NCBI GenBank assembly: GCA_025059995.1
Contig: JANXCF010000009.1
Coordinates: 1-64,000 of the forward strand
Source of the DNA: Leptospiraceae bacterium
GTDB lineage: Bacteria > Spirochaetota > Leptospiria > Leptospirales > Leptonemataceae
Length of the DNA: 64,000 nt
Reading direction: 5' to 3'
Each line of letters opens with the position of its first letter. The stretch's first letter is position 1. This document shows, piece after piece, positions 8,777 to 18,137 of the stretch. A program made the translations under genes and the position numbers. Under the pieces are notes generated by a model, which saw nothing but the letters and a program-made list of their open reading frames with translations, searched no databases and was not told the origin of the DNA.

Positions 8777-11467
8777 TTACTCTTTGACTGCAATGATGGC
8801 ACCTGCCAATCGAGCAATGGGAACCCGATACGGAGATGCACTCACATAATCCAAAGGAATTTTAGCAAAAAAGTAAACACTCTGGGTATCACCCCCATGT
8901 TCACCACAAACTCCACACTTCAAGCTGGCTTTTCTTGCTTTTCCCTTTTGGGTTGCCATTTTTACAAGTTCTCCTACTCCATTTACGTCTATGGTTTCAA
9001 AAGGGTTTTTTTCATAAATCCCCAAACGAATATATTCTCTTAAAAAGACCTCTGCATCATCACGTGAAAATCCTAAAGTCATTTGGGTTAAGTCATTTGT
9101 TCCATAGCTGAAGAAATCTGCCACTTCTGCAATCTCATCGGCGGTAATAGCAGCTCTTGGAACCTCAATCATGGTTCCTATTTCATAATGGATTACCATG
9201 TTTTGTTCTTTCATCACTCGCTTTGCGGTTTTCTCTATGATTTCTCTTTGGAGTTCTAATTCTTTTTTGTTTCCCACAAGGGGCACCATGATTTCTGGAT
9301 AAATATCCATGCCAGTTCTTTTACATTCAATCGCAGCTTCAATGATGGCTTCCACTTGCATTTCCGTTATTTCAGGATAGGTAATTCCTAACCGACATCC
9401 TCGATGCCCCAACATGGGATTCATTTCTCTTAGGGACTCTCTACGTTCGATGATTTCTTCCACGGGTATACCAATCTTCATCGATAAATGCTGAGCATCT
9501 TCATCGGACATGGGTAAAAACTCATGGAGAGGTGGATCCAACAATCGAATTGTAACAGGATACCCTTCCATTTCTTTGAAGATTTGCACAAAATCTTCTT
9601 TCTGGAATTTTTTTAGTTCTTTTAAGACTTCTTTTCGTTCAATTGAAGTTTTCGATAAAATCATCTTTTGCATGAGGGGTAATCGTTCTTCTCCAAAGAA
9701 CATGTGTTCTGTTCTACATAGCCCAATCCCCTTTGCTCCCAAGATTCTTGCCATTTTCGCATCTAACGGGGTGTCTGCGTTTGCTCGAACTCCAATTTTT
9801 CTATACATATCCGCCCATTCCATGATCTGCAAGAAGTGGGTTGCGATTTCGGATTCTTCTTTAGGGATTTCTCCTGTCAAAACTCGGATGATTTCTGATG
9901 GTATGGTTTTAATCTTTCCAAGCAATACTTCTCCCGTTGTTCCATCAATTGATAATTCATTACCTTCTCGAATGCAAAGACGTCTTCCATCAAAAGTAAC
10001 GACTTCAATATGGTTTTCAAAAACAGCAATGTCGGAACAACCCACGACACAGGGTTTATTCATTGCTCGAGCAACCACAGCTGCATGAGAAGTCATACCA
10101 CCACGAGAGGTCAAAATTCCCTCCGAATACTGCATTCCTTTGATGTCATCAGGGCTGGTTTCCGTTCTCACCAAAAGGACCTTTTCGCCTTTTGCGGCCA
10201 GTTCTACTGCTTTTTCACTGGTAAGAACAATCTTTCCGCTCGCAGCTCCAGGACCCGCATTCAAGCCTTTCGTTAAATAATGACCATTGTTTTTAGCCGC
10301 TTGGAGTTCCACAGGATCAAAAATAGGAGTCATCACAGAAGGCAACGATTCAGGATCCACTCGAGTGATGGCTTCTTTTGGTGTGATCAATCCTTCTTTG
10401 ACCATATCGTAAGCAATTTTTAAGGCAGCTCGCGCTGTTCTTTTTCCACTTCGAGTTTGTAGGATATATAATTTTCTTTTTTCTACGGTGAATTCAATAT
10501 CTTGCATGTCTTTAAAATATTCTTCTAGTCTTTGTGTAGTTTGATAGAGTTCTTGGTATACTTCGGGCATGACAAACTGAAGATTTTCGATATTCTCAGG
10601 TGTTCGTATCCCTGCTACTACGTCTTCACCTTGAGCATTGAGTAGATATTCCCCGTAAAAGCGTTTTTCCCCCGTTGAGGGATTTCGAGTAAAGCACACC
10701 CCAGTTGCTGAATCAAACCCCATATTTCCAAATACCATAGCTTGGATATTGACAGCAGTTCCATAAGATTCCGGGATGCTGTGGATTTTTCGATAAATGA
10801 TGGCTCGTTCATTATTCCACGAACGAAAAACCGCTTCAATCGACATCCGAAGTTGATCTACAACATTATCAGGGAAATCTTGCTTTGTGTATTTTTTGAT
10901 GACATCTTTGTAGGATTTCACTATTTCTTTGAGAACTTCCGGAGTTAAATCTGTATCACTTGCTGCATTCGATAACTTTTTGAAGCCATCTAAAATCTTT
11001 TCGAATTCATCATGGGGAACCCCCAAAACGATATCTCCAAACATCTGGACAAACCTTCGATAAGAATCATATACAAACCGTTCATCTTTGGTTTCTAAGA
11101 TCAAAGCTTTGATGGTTTCTTCATTCATCCCTAAATTTAGAATGGTATCCATCATTCCCGGCATACTCACAGGAGCACCAGAACGAACCGAAACCAATAG
11201 AGGTTTGACACTTCCGCCAAAAGTTCTTCCCGTAGATGTTTCCACTAATTTTAATTTTTCCAATACAAAATCCATAAAATCATCTGGCAATCCCCCCTGT
11301 TTTAGATATTCATGGCAATACTTTGTAGGTATAACGATACCTGGTGGAACAGGGATACCAATCTTTGCAATGATGCACAAATTAGCTCCTTTTCCACCTA
11401 ATTCCATTTTATCTATTTTTTCTATCTCAACATTGCCTTTTTCAAAAAAGTAAATATCATATTTCAT
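8777..11467 (-). CDS. ppdK: Pyruvate, phosphate dikinase
   Basis: Interconverts pyruvate + ATP + Pi with PEP + AMP + PPi in the cytoplasm, a gluconeogenic or PPi-linked glycolytic step. The 896-aa length suits the family. It has the N-terminal nucleotide-binding start 'ELGGKGANL' and the swivelling phosphohistidine domain 'GGMTSHAAVVARAMNKPC' near the middle. The C-terminal TIM barrel has 'GLCRTEHMFF', 'GTNDLTQMTLGFSRDD' and the catalytic Cys motif 'CGVCGEHGGD'. The ATG at 11467 is preferred to the one at 11479 because GGAG lies 6 nt before it. The gene is single and divergent from the STAS gene. Confidence 0.97.
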   Translation of the reverse strand: MKYDIYFFEKGNVEIEKIDKMELGGKGANLCIIAKIGIPVPPGIVIPTKYCHEYLKQGGLPDDFMDFVLEKLKLVETSTGRTFGGSVKPLLVSVRSGAPVSMPGMMDTILNLGMNEETIKALILETKDERFVYDSYRRFVQMFGDIVLGVPHDEFEKILDGFKKLSNAASDTDLTPEVLKEIVKSYKDVIKKYTKQDFPDNVVDQLRMSIEAVFRSWNNERAIIYRKIHSIPESYGTAVNIQAMVFGNMGFDSATGVCFTRNPSTGEKRFYGEYLLNAQGEDVVAGIRTPENIENLQFVMPEVYQELYQTTQRLEEYFKDMQDIEFTVEKRKLYILQTRSGKRTARAALKIAYDMVKEGLITPKEAITRVDPESLPSVMTPIFDPVELQAAKNNGHYLTKGLNAGPGAASGKIVLTSEKAVELAAKGEKVLLVRTETSPDDIKGMQYSEGILTSRGGMTSHAAVVARAMNKPCVVGCSDIAVFENHIEVVTFDGRRLCIREGNELSIDGTTGEVLLGKIKTIPSEIIRVLTGEIPKEESEIATHFLQIMEWADMYRKIGVRANADTPLDAKMARILGAKGIGLCRTEHMFFGEERLPLMQKMILSKTSIERKEVLKELKKFQKEDFVQIFKEMEGYPVTIRLLDPPLHEFLPMSDEDAQHLSMKIGIPVEEIIERRESLREMNPMLGHRGCRLGITYPEITEMQVEAIIEAAIECKRTGMDIYPEIMVPLVGNKKELELQREIIEKTAKRVMKEQNMVIHYEIGTMIEVPRAAITADEIAEVADFFSYGTNDLTQMTLGFSRDDAEVFLREYIRLGIYEKNPFETIDVNGVGELVKMATQKGKARKASLKCGVCGEHGGDTQSVYFFAKIPLDYVSASPYRVPIARLAGAIIAVKE

Positions 11468-11680
11468 ATCACTCTCCATGTTCCAAAGTCTTTATAGTTA
11501 AGCACATGAAAATATGAGATCAAAATAAAATCAATTTTTATTATGTTCATTAAATATTTTATTTACGTGAATACGATATTTGATAAAAATTAAAATTTTC
11601 AATACTATAAATTACAAATGAAAATGTTTTTTTGTTTTAGATTTGACATGATTAAAAAAAAAGAATAAAAGGAAGCAACT

Positions 11681-12037
11681 ATGATAAAAACAAGATACGA
11701 AAATGACATTCTTGTAATTGAAACAGAAGAACAAAGACTCGACATGGTGGTTGCGAGGAAATTCAAAGATAAACTATCAGAAGCTATACAAGATAAACCC
11801 AAAAAGATCATCTTGAATTTAGCAAAAACAAATTACTTCGATAGTTCTGCTTTGGGAGCTTTGGTATCCTTCTTGAAGGACGTAAAAACTTACAATGGGC
11901 ATTTAGTTCTTTGTAACCTTTCTCGTTCCTTGATGGCACTTTTGAAGTTATCAAAATTAGATATTTTGTTTGAAATTAAAGATAGCGAACAAGAGGCAAT
12001 CCAACATTATAATGATCTTCATCCCAAAAAGAAATGA
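11681..12037 (+). CDS. STAS-domain anti-sigma factor antagonist
   Basis: SpoIIAA-type switch protein of 118 aa, a single STAS domain. The conserved phosphorylation loop 'YFDSSALGALV' places the acceptor serine at residue 56 (or 55). Such proteins bind anti-sigma kinases or act in c-di-GMP and flagellar regulation; no kinase or sigma factor is adjacent. A clear AAGGA ribosome-binding site precedes the ATG. It is followed 21 bp later by the PilZ-like gene on the same strand, suggesting joint transcription. Confidence 0.9.
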   Translation: MIKTRYENDILVIETEEQRLDMVVARKFKDKLSEAIQDKPKKIILNLAKTNYFDSSALGALVSFLKDVKTYNGHLVLCNLSRSLMALLKLSKLDILFEIKDSEQEAIQHYNDLHPKKK

Positions 12038-12058
12038 TATTATTACAAAAATGAGAAA

Positions 12059-13372
12059 GTGACAAAAAAGCAAAGTTTCCAAGAAATAGAAAAACAACTT
12101 CAAAAAGAAATAATAAAAATCCTAAAGAAAGAACACGACCCCCCAGAAAAACACACAATCTTAGGAAATAATCTCAACGAAATTAGACACATTCTTTATT
12201 ATCTAAAAAGCAAAAAGGTTCCAATTTATATTTACTATTTAGTTGATACTTTTACAGGTTTTATTCTTGATGTAGAAGATATTTTTGTAAAGGTTCAAGT
12301 CCTTGGTTTTGAGGAAACAAGCTTTCGTAGGTGTAGAATTGCTTTCAACTTCATGAATGTTTTTTATCAATTTGAGGTTTCAATCTACAGAGTTGATAAA
12401 GACATAATCACAATTTATACCCCATTATACATTCAATACACAACTAAAAGAAAATTCCCAAGATATACCACGCATAATCTCTATGCAAACATCAATATTG
12501 TTTACTACCAACTTTTCTCTCACCATGAATACGAAAACATCTTAAAGCATCATTTCCCCAAAATTATCGAAGAACTACAAAAAGACCTACCAGATCTCAG
12601 CATGATTTTAAGAGTCATGCTTCAAGAGTTAGAGAAAATCTCTGATACCTACGAAATCCACTTTTTTTCTATAGAAACCTTAAAGTCTCTGGATTGGAGA
12701 ATAAAACAGATGAAATCAATACAAAAAACCATTTATATCGAAAATACAGACTCGATAAGAAGCTACTATGCTCCGATTAACAATCCGTCTATCACTAATT
12801 TCGAAAGATTCTATCGTAATATGCTCAAGACTAACAGTGAAGAAGACGTTTTACGTTTCTTTGAAAATCTTATGAGAGAAGACAAAAGAAATCAAAAAAA
12901 TAGTTATGTCTATGCCCCCATTTTTTTATTTGATGAAATTATTGGTTACATTTACACTGAAACCAGCTATATAGAAAGAAAAAAAATTTTCTTAGATGAT
13001 GCTATAAAGATTCACATACTAAGCAAAGTTTTAAGTTATACGATAAATCGAATTATTTTTTACAAAGGTTTTTATGAAACCTCATCTGCTTTAGTAAAAA
13101 ATATAAGCTTGTCAGGAATTTTATTAAACATCACATCCCAATATATCTATAACTACCTGATTGGGAATGATTTATTGAAGATTGAATTAGAACTTTTCAA
13201 TCAAAAAGCTAAGTTTTTAGGTATGATAACAAGAATGTTTACTTTAGGTGAGAAGAATTACAACATTGCTCTTGAGTTTACTGAATTTTTTGATGATTCT
13301 TTTAAAATCTTAGAAAATTTTATATTTCATTTACAAAAACAAGAGCTAAAAAAAGGGGCGTCAGCCCCATAG
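12059..13372 (+). CDS. PilZ-like composite protein (possible c-di-GMP effector), 437 aa
   Basis: Cytoplasmic protein with the two hallmark PilZ motifs. RxxxR is at 131-135 ('RKFPR'), after a YcgR-N-like beta-rich region, and NxSxxG is at 348-353 ('NISLSG'). Canonical PilZ domains hold these about 30 residues apart. Here about 210 residues lie between them, including a GAF-like stretch near 280-335 ('YAPIFLFDEIIGYIYTE'). The start is GTG at 12059 with a weak ribosome-binding site. It probably forms an operon with the STAS gene. Its last codons (GASAP) lie on the hairpin of a terminator serving the convergent cheX gene. The c-di-GMP role is inference. Confidence 0.65.
   Translation: MTKKQSFQEIEKQLQKEIIKILKKEHDPPEKHTILGNNLNEIRHILYYLKSKKVPIYIYYLVDTFTGFILDVEDIFVKVQVLGFEETSFRRCRIAFNFMNVFYQFEVSIYRVDKDIITIYTPLYIQYTTKRKFPRYTTHNLYANINIVYYQLFSHHEYENILKHHFPKIIEELQKDLPDLSMILRVMLQELEKISDTYEIHFFSIETLKSLDWRIKQMKSIQKTIYIENTDSIRSYYAPINNPSITNFERFYRNMLKTNSEEDVLRFFENLMREDKRNQKNSYVYAPIFLFDEIIGYIYTETSYIERKKIFLDDAIKIHILSKVLSYTINRIIFYKGFYETSSALVKNISLSGILLNITSQYIYNYLIGNDLLKIELELFNQKAKFLGMITRMFTLGEKNYNIALEFTEFFDDSFKILENFIFHLQKQELKKGASAP
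13348..13368 (-). terminator. Rho-independent terminator of the cheX transcript
   Basis: On the minus strand GGGGC-TGAC-GCCCC forms a GC-only stem with a 4-nt loop followed by seven T residues. It lies 80 nt downstream of the cheX stop and inside the last codons of the convergent PilZ-like gene. On the plus strand no T-run follows, so it acts for the minus strand. Confidence 0.85.
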
Positions 13373-13448
13373 CGTCGGAGTTACGCGAATGATACTTATA
13401 TTATCGACGAGCTCAAGAATTTCATCATTTTTTTTCTTCGGGGAGGAA

Positions 13449-13913
13449 TTATTTAATAGATACAGCAATCTCAAGCATACCAATTCTGGAAAACATGTTG
13501 ATTCTTACAGTGACTATTTTATCTGAAATAAACTTTTTTTCCCTTAAATCTATAATTTCTGGAACAGAAACTTCTATAAATTGATTTTTACTAAGAAAGA
13601 TATTCATAGCATTTCCTGTAATGATATTCCCCACTTCTCCTAATACGTCTTTGTATTCTGATCTAAATAAATTTTCATCTTTTGAGCCTGTTAATTTTTC
13701 GAATACTTTCTTAGCTGAATATTCTGGGAAGGCATAAATTACTTTTCCTTGAATAGAACCACCAAAATGAATTAAAATTACGATATCAACTCCTTTGTTG
13801 GGCTCAAAATAGGGATTGATTTGGATTTTTCCTCGAATGAGCCTTTCTTTTAGAAGTTCTACATAGACCAGGTTTGCTGCTTCTAAAAAAGGGTTTATAT
13901 ACTCGGCCTTCAA
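13449..13913 (-). CDS. cheX: CheX-like chemotaxis phosphatase (CheC/CheX/FliY family)
   Basis: Dephosphorylates CheY-P in spirochaete-type chemotaxis. The 154-aa single-domain protein carries the family signature ExxN at E93/N96 within 'LGEVGNIITGNA'. That is one copy, as in CheX rather than the two copies of CheC. It has no membrane segments. The gene follows the SurA/PpiD-like gene by 14 bp on the same strand and ends before a strong terminator within the convergent PilZ-like gene. The chemoreceptor lies 5.5 kb away; the other che genes are not in the window. Confidence 0.85.
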   Translation of the reverse strand: MKAEYINPFLEAANLVYVELLKERLIRGKIQINPYFEPNKGVDIVILIHFGGSIQGKVIYAFPEYSAKKVFEKLTGSKDENLFRSEYKDVLGEVGNIITGNAMNIFLSKNQFIEVSVPEIIDLREKKFISDKIVTVRINMFSRIGMLEIAVSIK

Positions 13914-13927
13914 AATTACCTCTCTTA

Positions 13928-15094
13928 TTATTCTTCGTTAGAAATCATTCTAATCTGAAATTCACCTCGTTTTTTGTATTGTTCTAAAACATATTCATAG
14001 AATCGATACGACATTTCTCGTTGGGTTTGTGGGATGAGTGCTTTTTCCAGTGGGATGTTTTCTTTTCGGATATCAAGAATCTTCGCATAAATAGTGATTT
14101 CTCTATCTGTAATTGGTCCGATGACTTTTTCTTCTAAAAAACTTAAAGAACTCAAAAATTCAGGCTTTTGCAAATTGATTTTTTTATCTCCTACAACCAC
14201 AGAAGAAAGTTCCTGAAAATTAGCCATTATTTTGATAGGTTTGATTTTTACAATACTTTCAATCTCCGCGAAGTTCTGTGGGTCTTTTAAAGTGCTTAAC
14301 GCTTCTTTGATTTTGGTGAGTTCTTGTTGTTTTTTTTCATTTTCTAAGAGTTCTTTGATGTATTTGTATCTTTCTTCGAAGGTAGGATATCGTTGATCTT
14401 TGTTCTCTTCTTTTTGGTAGAATTCAACTTTGTCTTTTTCGTATTTTTCTTGGATTTCTTTTTCGGAAACCGTCACAACGAAATTTTTCATTAAGTCTTG
14501 ATTGGTAAAAGCTAAGACTTCCATTTCGATTTTAATGGAACTTTGGAATAATCTTTTTTCTTCTTCTGATACAGGGAAGGGTTGTAGAAAAAATCGATCC
14601 ACAAAATCCGCCTCCAAAATTGCTATTCTTCGATATATGGGGAGATATTGAAGCTCTCGTTGGTATAATTCTTCTATTGGAACCAGATCGTCTTTAAGAT
14701 GGCGTTTTTGTTGAGCTCGATAGATTTGCTTAACATAATCCTCGAGTTGTTTTTCCACAAACTCCTTTGAAACTTCAAATCCTAAGTCTTTTGCTATGGT
14801 AGGTTTTACATACAAAGCCAAGATGTTTTGATAAATACAACTCTGCAAAAATTGTGGTGGGATTTCTGTTAATCCAGCTTCTCGGAATTGGCTCTCGCAT
14901 TCGTTGTAGACGAAAGAATAGTCTTTTACTAAAATGGGTTCTCCCCGATAGGAGCCTACTTTTGATGCACCACTGATCAAAGCTATGATTTCTTCCATAG
15001 GTTGACTCGAGAAGGTAATAGCCAGCATCAAAATCAAAAGGATGACAATCAAGCTAGCTCCTATTTTTTTAAACACATCCCAGAAGTTAGCCAT
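13928..15094 (-). CDS. Membrane-anchored SurA/PpiD-like periplasmic chaperone
   Basis: Probable folding factor for exported proteins. The ATG at 15094 (388 aa) has AAGGA just upstream; a frame extension to 15244 would run through the divergent gene. The N-terminus has one membrane segment (about residues 12-33) and then a SurA-N-like helical domain ('YRGEPILVKDYSFVYNECE'). A long charged helical region follows, and a C-terminal 'VIGPITDREITIYAKILDI' stretch resembles the parvulin fold edge. A canonical parvulin active-site domain is not evident, so isomerase activity is doubtful. The gene is upstream of cheX and divergent from a membrane-anchored unknown. Confidence 0.6.
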   Translation of the reverse strand: MANFWDVFKKIGASLIVILLILMLAITFSSQPMEEIIALISGASKVGSYRGEPILVKDYSFVYNECESQFREAGLTEIPPQFLQSCIYQNILALYVKPTIAKDLGFEVSKEFVEKQLEDYVKQIYRAQQKRHLKDDLVPIEELYQRELQYLPIYRRIAILEADFVDRFFLQPFPVSEEEKRLFQSSIKIEMEVLAFTNQDLMKNFVVTVSEKEIQEKYEKDKVEFYQKEENKDQRYPTFEERYKYIKELLENEKKQQELTKIKEALSTLKDPQNFAEIESIVKIKPIKIMANFQELSSVVVGDKKINLQKPEFLSSLSFLEEKVIGPITDREITIYAKILDIRKENIPLEKALIPQTQREMSYRFYEYVLEQYKKRGEFQIRMISNEE

Positions 15095-15149
15095 CCATTC
15101 CTTTTTTTTTATTGTTTTCAGATTTTCCAGCCGAAATTCTAATAATGAT

Positions 15150-15887
15150 ATGTATTTTTTAGGATTTCTTTTTATCTTTATTGGGCTTGTTTTGTTAGCA
15201 TATACGTTGATATCCCTTTTTTTAAGCAAAACACAACAAGCCAACGAAAGTTTTGGATTTAAATCAAAAGCTTTCGAAAAATCAGAAAAGGAAGAACCAA
15301 AACCTCAACCCAACGAATCACCAGTTAAAACTCAAACCACAGAAAATACCATAGAAAATCACAAATCAAAAATCACACCAACATCAGAAGAATCAAACCT
15401 ACTACCAATATCGGAACAACAAGCCCCAATACAACTAAACCCAACAAATAAAGAGGCATTATCAGAAATCCCAAAAGAACCAGAAAAACCCATAGAAAAA
15501 CCCAAAGAAGAAACACCACAAAACCCATTAAGCTCATCCAAAATTAACCTCAAGGATCTCGATATTTTTCTCACAGGTTATTTATATTATGATCCATCCC
15601 AATCATCTGAAATCATTCTAGAAAAATTTGACAAAACTCCCACGGACTATTTGACCCACTTAATTCGACTTGGTAACTGCACCTTAGAATGGAAAGAGTA
15701 TGAGTTCATTTTCAATTATGACGAAGACAAAATCATTCTACCAATTGATCTTATTAAAGAAATCCGTTTTGGTGAATTAGGAGCTATATTTTTAACAAAA
15801 AAGAAAGACATCCCCTATTACTTTTTTCTATCGAAACAAATCTACGAGCTAAAGGACTTTTTGAAAAAAATTGCTCTCACCCATTAA
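15150..15887 (+). CDS. Membrane-anchored protein with Pro/Glu-rich linker, unknown function
   Basis: I do not recognise the family. Starting at the ATG at 15150 (245 aa), it has one N-terminal membrane segment (residues 3-22, 'LGFLFIFIGLVLLAYTLI'). A low-complexity Pro/Glu/Gln/Ser/Thr linker covers about residues 35-130, and a compact C-terminal domain of about 110 residues begins 'INLKDLDIFLTGYLYYD'. The start is chosen because a frame extension to 15042 overlaps the divergent SurA-like gene. The C-terminal domain is probably cytoplasmic if the single anchor is reversed, but topology is uncertain. Its 3' end overlaps the convergent PBP gene by 4 bp. Confidence 0.8.
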   Translation: MYFLGFLFIFIGLVLLAYTLISLFLSKTQQANESFGFKSKAFEKSEKEEPKPQPNESPVKTQTTENTIENHKSKITPTSEESNLLPISEQQAPIQLNPTNKEALSEIPKEPEKPIEKPKEETPQNPLSSSKINLKDLDIFLTGYLYYDPSQSSEIILEKFDKTPTDYLTHLIRLGNCTLEWKEYEFIFNYDEDKIILPIDLIKEIRFGELGAIFLTKKKDIPYYFFLSKQIYELKDFLKKIALTH

Positions 15888-17986
15888 TGAAAATCTTGCT
15901 TAGGTTTTTGGAAAAAATCAAACCATTCCATTTTTTTGGGTTCAGGAAATTTTTGTTCAATTGGTTCAGGCATAGCTTTTGACATATAATCCACCCAAAC
16001 CTGAGGTGCGTAAGCATTCAGTGGAACACCTTTATCGTTTCCAACCCAAACCGTTGTTACGTTTGTGGGTATCATACCGACGAACCAAGAGTCTCGTATT
16101 CCTTTGATGTTATTGTATTTTTTTCTAATCTCAGGGGGAATTTGTGTAGTTCCTGTTTTTCCTGCGATTTCATAAGGAAGAAAGTTGGGGGTTTCTTTTT
16201 TCTTTTTTCCAATCCAGCCAGCTGTTCCATCTTCTTCTTCCTCAACAACACCTTTCAGAAGTTCCAAAATCGCGGCTGAGGCTTCATAACTTACAATAGA
16301 TATGTTTTTCTGGGAAGTTTCATCTTCATAAACGACAATGCCATCATCACGAGTTTCTATTTTTTGAATCAAAATCGGAGATACTTTATAACCTTCATTG
16401 AGTAAAGCCGAATACAAAATCGTAAGTTCCATGGGACTTAACTCAAAACTACCCAAAGCAACCGTTAAGTTTCGTGGGAAGCGTTTTTTCGCATCAAAAT
16501 AGCTTATCCCCAAAGCTTGAGTCAATTCTTCAATGAAAAAATCAATACCAATTGTATCGAGGGTTTTTACCGCCGTAGTGTTGATGGAACGAGCAATGGC
16601 GGTTTTTAAAGGAACTTCACCTAAATACGAATTATACCAGTTAACGGGTTTGTATCCTCCAAAATTGACGGGTTCATCTACCACTGAAGAATTTAGATCA
16701 TAAACTTTTCTATGTAAAGCTAAAGCATATAAAAAGCCTTTAATCGTTGAACCTACTTGACGCCTCATCCGAAAAATCCTATAACTAAGAATTCCTGTTT
16801 CATAAATTTCATATCCACCAACAAGAGCTCTTATGTGTCCAGAGGGAATATCCATCGATATTAACACCCCTTGAATGTGATTTGCCAAATTAGGATCGAG
16901 ATTGTATCTTAGATAAAGTTCAAAATTTTCCTGCCGAATTTTTCTGATGTATTCACGAAGTACTTGTAGTGCGTATTCTTGACTTTTGAGATCGATTGTG
17001 GTATGGATATGAAAACTTTGGCGATTCAAGATCTCAATAGGAAGATTTTCTTCCAAGAATTGTTTTACGTATTCATTGACTTCTGGAGCCTTGTTAAGCC
17101 GAAAATATCGATTTGAACCAAACTGAGCTATGGCACCAGGATCTTCTTTTTGGGGATCAACACGATAGCGAGAAAGAAAATTGGCTAATTCTTTTTCCGC
17201 TGCTTCTGGGGTTAAGTGTCTGGCTTCTACTAACTTTTGCATAATGATTCTTTGTTTTTGTAGAGCATTATCTAAGTTCTTTAAAGGGTTGTATCTTTCT
17301 GGGGAGGGAAACATGCCAACCAATAAGCTAGCTTCTGCAGCGGTTAGAGCTTCAGGAGGTTTATTAAAATAAAACCAAGAAGCTTCTTCTGCACCAAATC
17401 GGTTATTACCCATATAGATTTTATTCAAATACAAGCACAAGATTTCTTTTTTTTTGAATTCTTTTTCAAGCATGAATGCAAGTAAAGTTTCCAAAAGTTT
17501 TCTTTGAAAGGTTTTTTCATGACCTGTAAATAAGTTCCTTGCCAATTGTTGTGTGATGGTTCCGCCACCTTGACTTAAAGAAAAGGTTTTTAGATTATAC
17601 CACATGGCACGAAGAATCCCTTTGATGGAAATTCCCTTATGCTGGTAAAACTCTTGATCTTCAGCTACCACTGTGGCTTTATTTAGCCAGTGGAGTTTTT
17701 CACATCGATTTATCGGAATATATGAACCTAAAATGGGGGTATACTCACCAATCAAAAGTCCATTTCTATCATAGATATAATGATAAATTGGCACAGGAAT
17801 ATTAGTTCCCTTTCCATGAAGCCAGAGTTTCCAATCTTCTATCTTTTGCTCATAATCTTTTTTCTTGAGGGAAAAATCCCAAATAGTCAAAACTCCAATT
17901 CCAACAAGTATCAAAAGTAAAATAGTGAACAAATTTCTAATAATACCGAAAAGCAACTTGATCAAAAAAATTATGATAGAACTCAT
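15884..17986 (-). CDS. Class A penicillin-binding protein (PBP1A/1C-like)
   Basis: Bifunctional peptidoglycan synthase at the cytoplasmic membrane: glycan polymerisation plus peptide cross-linking. The 700-aa protein has an N-terminal anchor (about 5-33). The GT51 glycosyltransferase domain has catalytic Glu in 'VAEDQEFYQHKGIS' and 'GGGTITQQLARNLF'. The transpeptidase domain has SxxK 'STIK', SxN 'SIN' and 'GKTGTTQ'. All active-site motifs are intact. The gene is single, divergent from the omega-like gene, and overlaps the neighbouring unknown by 4 bp at its 3' end. Confidence 0.95.
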   Translation of the reverse strand: MSSIIIFLIKLLFGIIRNLFTILLLILVGIGVLTIWDFSLKKKDYEQKIEDWKLWLHGKGTNIPVPIYHYIYDRNGLLIGEYTPILGSYIPINRCEKLHWLNKATVVAEDQEFYQHKGISIKGILRAMWYNLKTFSLSQGGGTITQQLARNLFTGHEKTFQRKLLETLLAFMLEKEFKKKEILCLYLNKIYMGNNRFGAEEASWFYFNKPPEALTAAEASLLVGMFPSPERYNPLKNLDNALQKQRIIMQKLVEARHLTPEAAEKELANFLSRYRVDPQKEDPGAIAQFGSNRYFRLNKAPEVNEYVKQFLEENLPIEILNRQSFHIHTTIDLKSQEYALQVLREYIRKIRQENFELYLRYNLDPNLANHIQGVLISMDIPSGHIRALVGGYEIYETGILSYRIFRMRRQVGSTIKGFLYALALHRKVYDLNSSVVDEPVNFGGYKPVNWYNSYLGEVPLKTAIARSINTTAVKTLDTIGIDFFIEELTQALGISYFDAKKRFPRNLTVALGSFELSPMELTILYSALLNEGYKVSPILIQKIETRDDGIVVYEDETSQKNISIVSYEASAAILELLKGVVEEEEDGTAGWIGKKKKETPNFLPYEIAGKTGTTQIPPEIRKKYNNIKGIRDSWFVGMIPTNVTTVWVGNDKGVPLNAYAPQVWVDYMSKAMPEPIEQKFPEPKKMEWFDFFQKPKQDFH

Positions 17987-18137
17987 AATCTTTTATTTCG
18001 ATTTTTTCTTTTTTGTCTTTGTTTTGATCAAGTCTTTTTATTTTTAGCTTGCCAGAAATCTTAGAGTTTTTACTTTGGCCTTTTCAATGTAAACAAGTAT
18101 CAAGTGTTTCCACAACACACAACGAAGGACAACACGA

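Noticed and set aside
13369-13448. 27-codon open frame downstream of cheX on the minus strand ('NDEILELVDNIS...')
   Set aside because: It lacks a start codon, is out of frame with cheX, and lies in the 3' untranslated stretch before a clear terminator.
15042-15149. Extended N-terminus for the membrane-anchored protein
   Set aside because: It would overlap the divergent SurA/PpiD-like gene; the ATG at 15150 begins a clean membrane segment.
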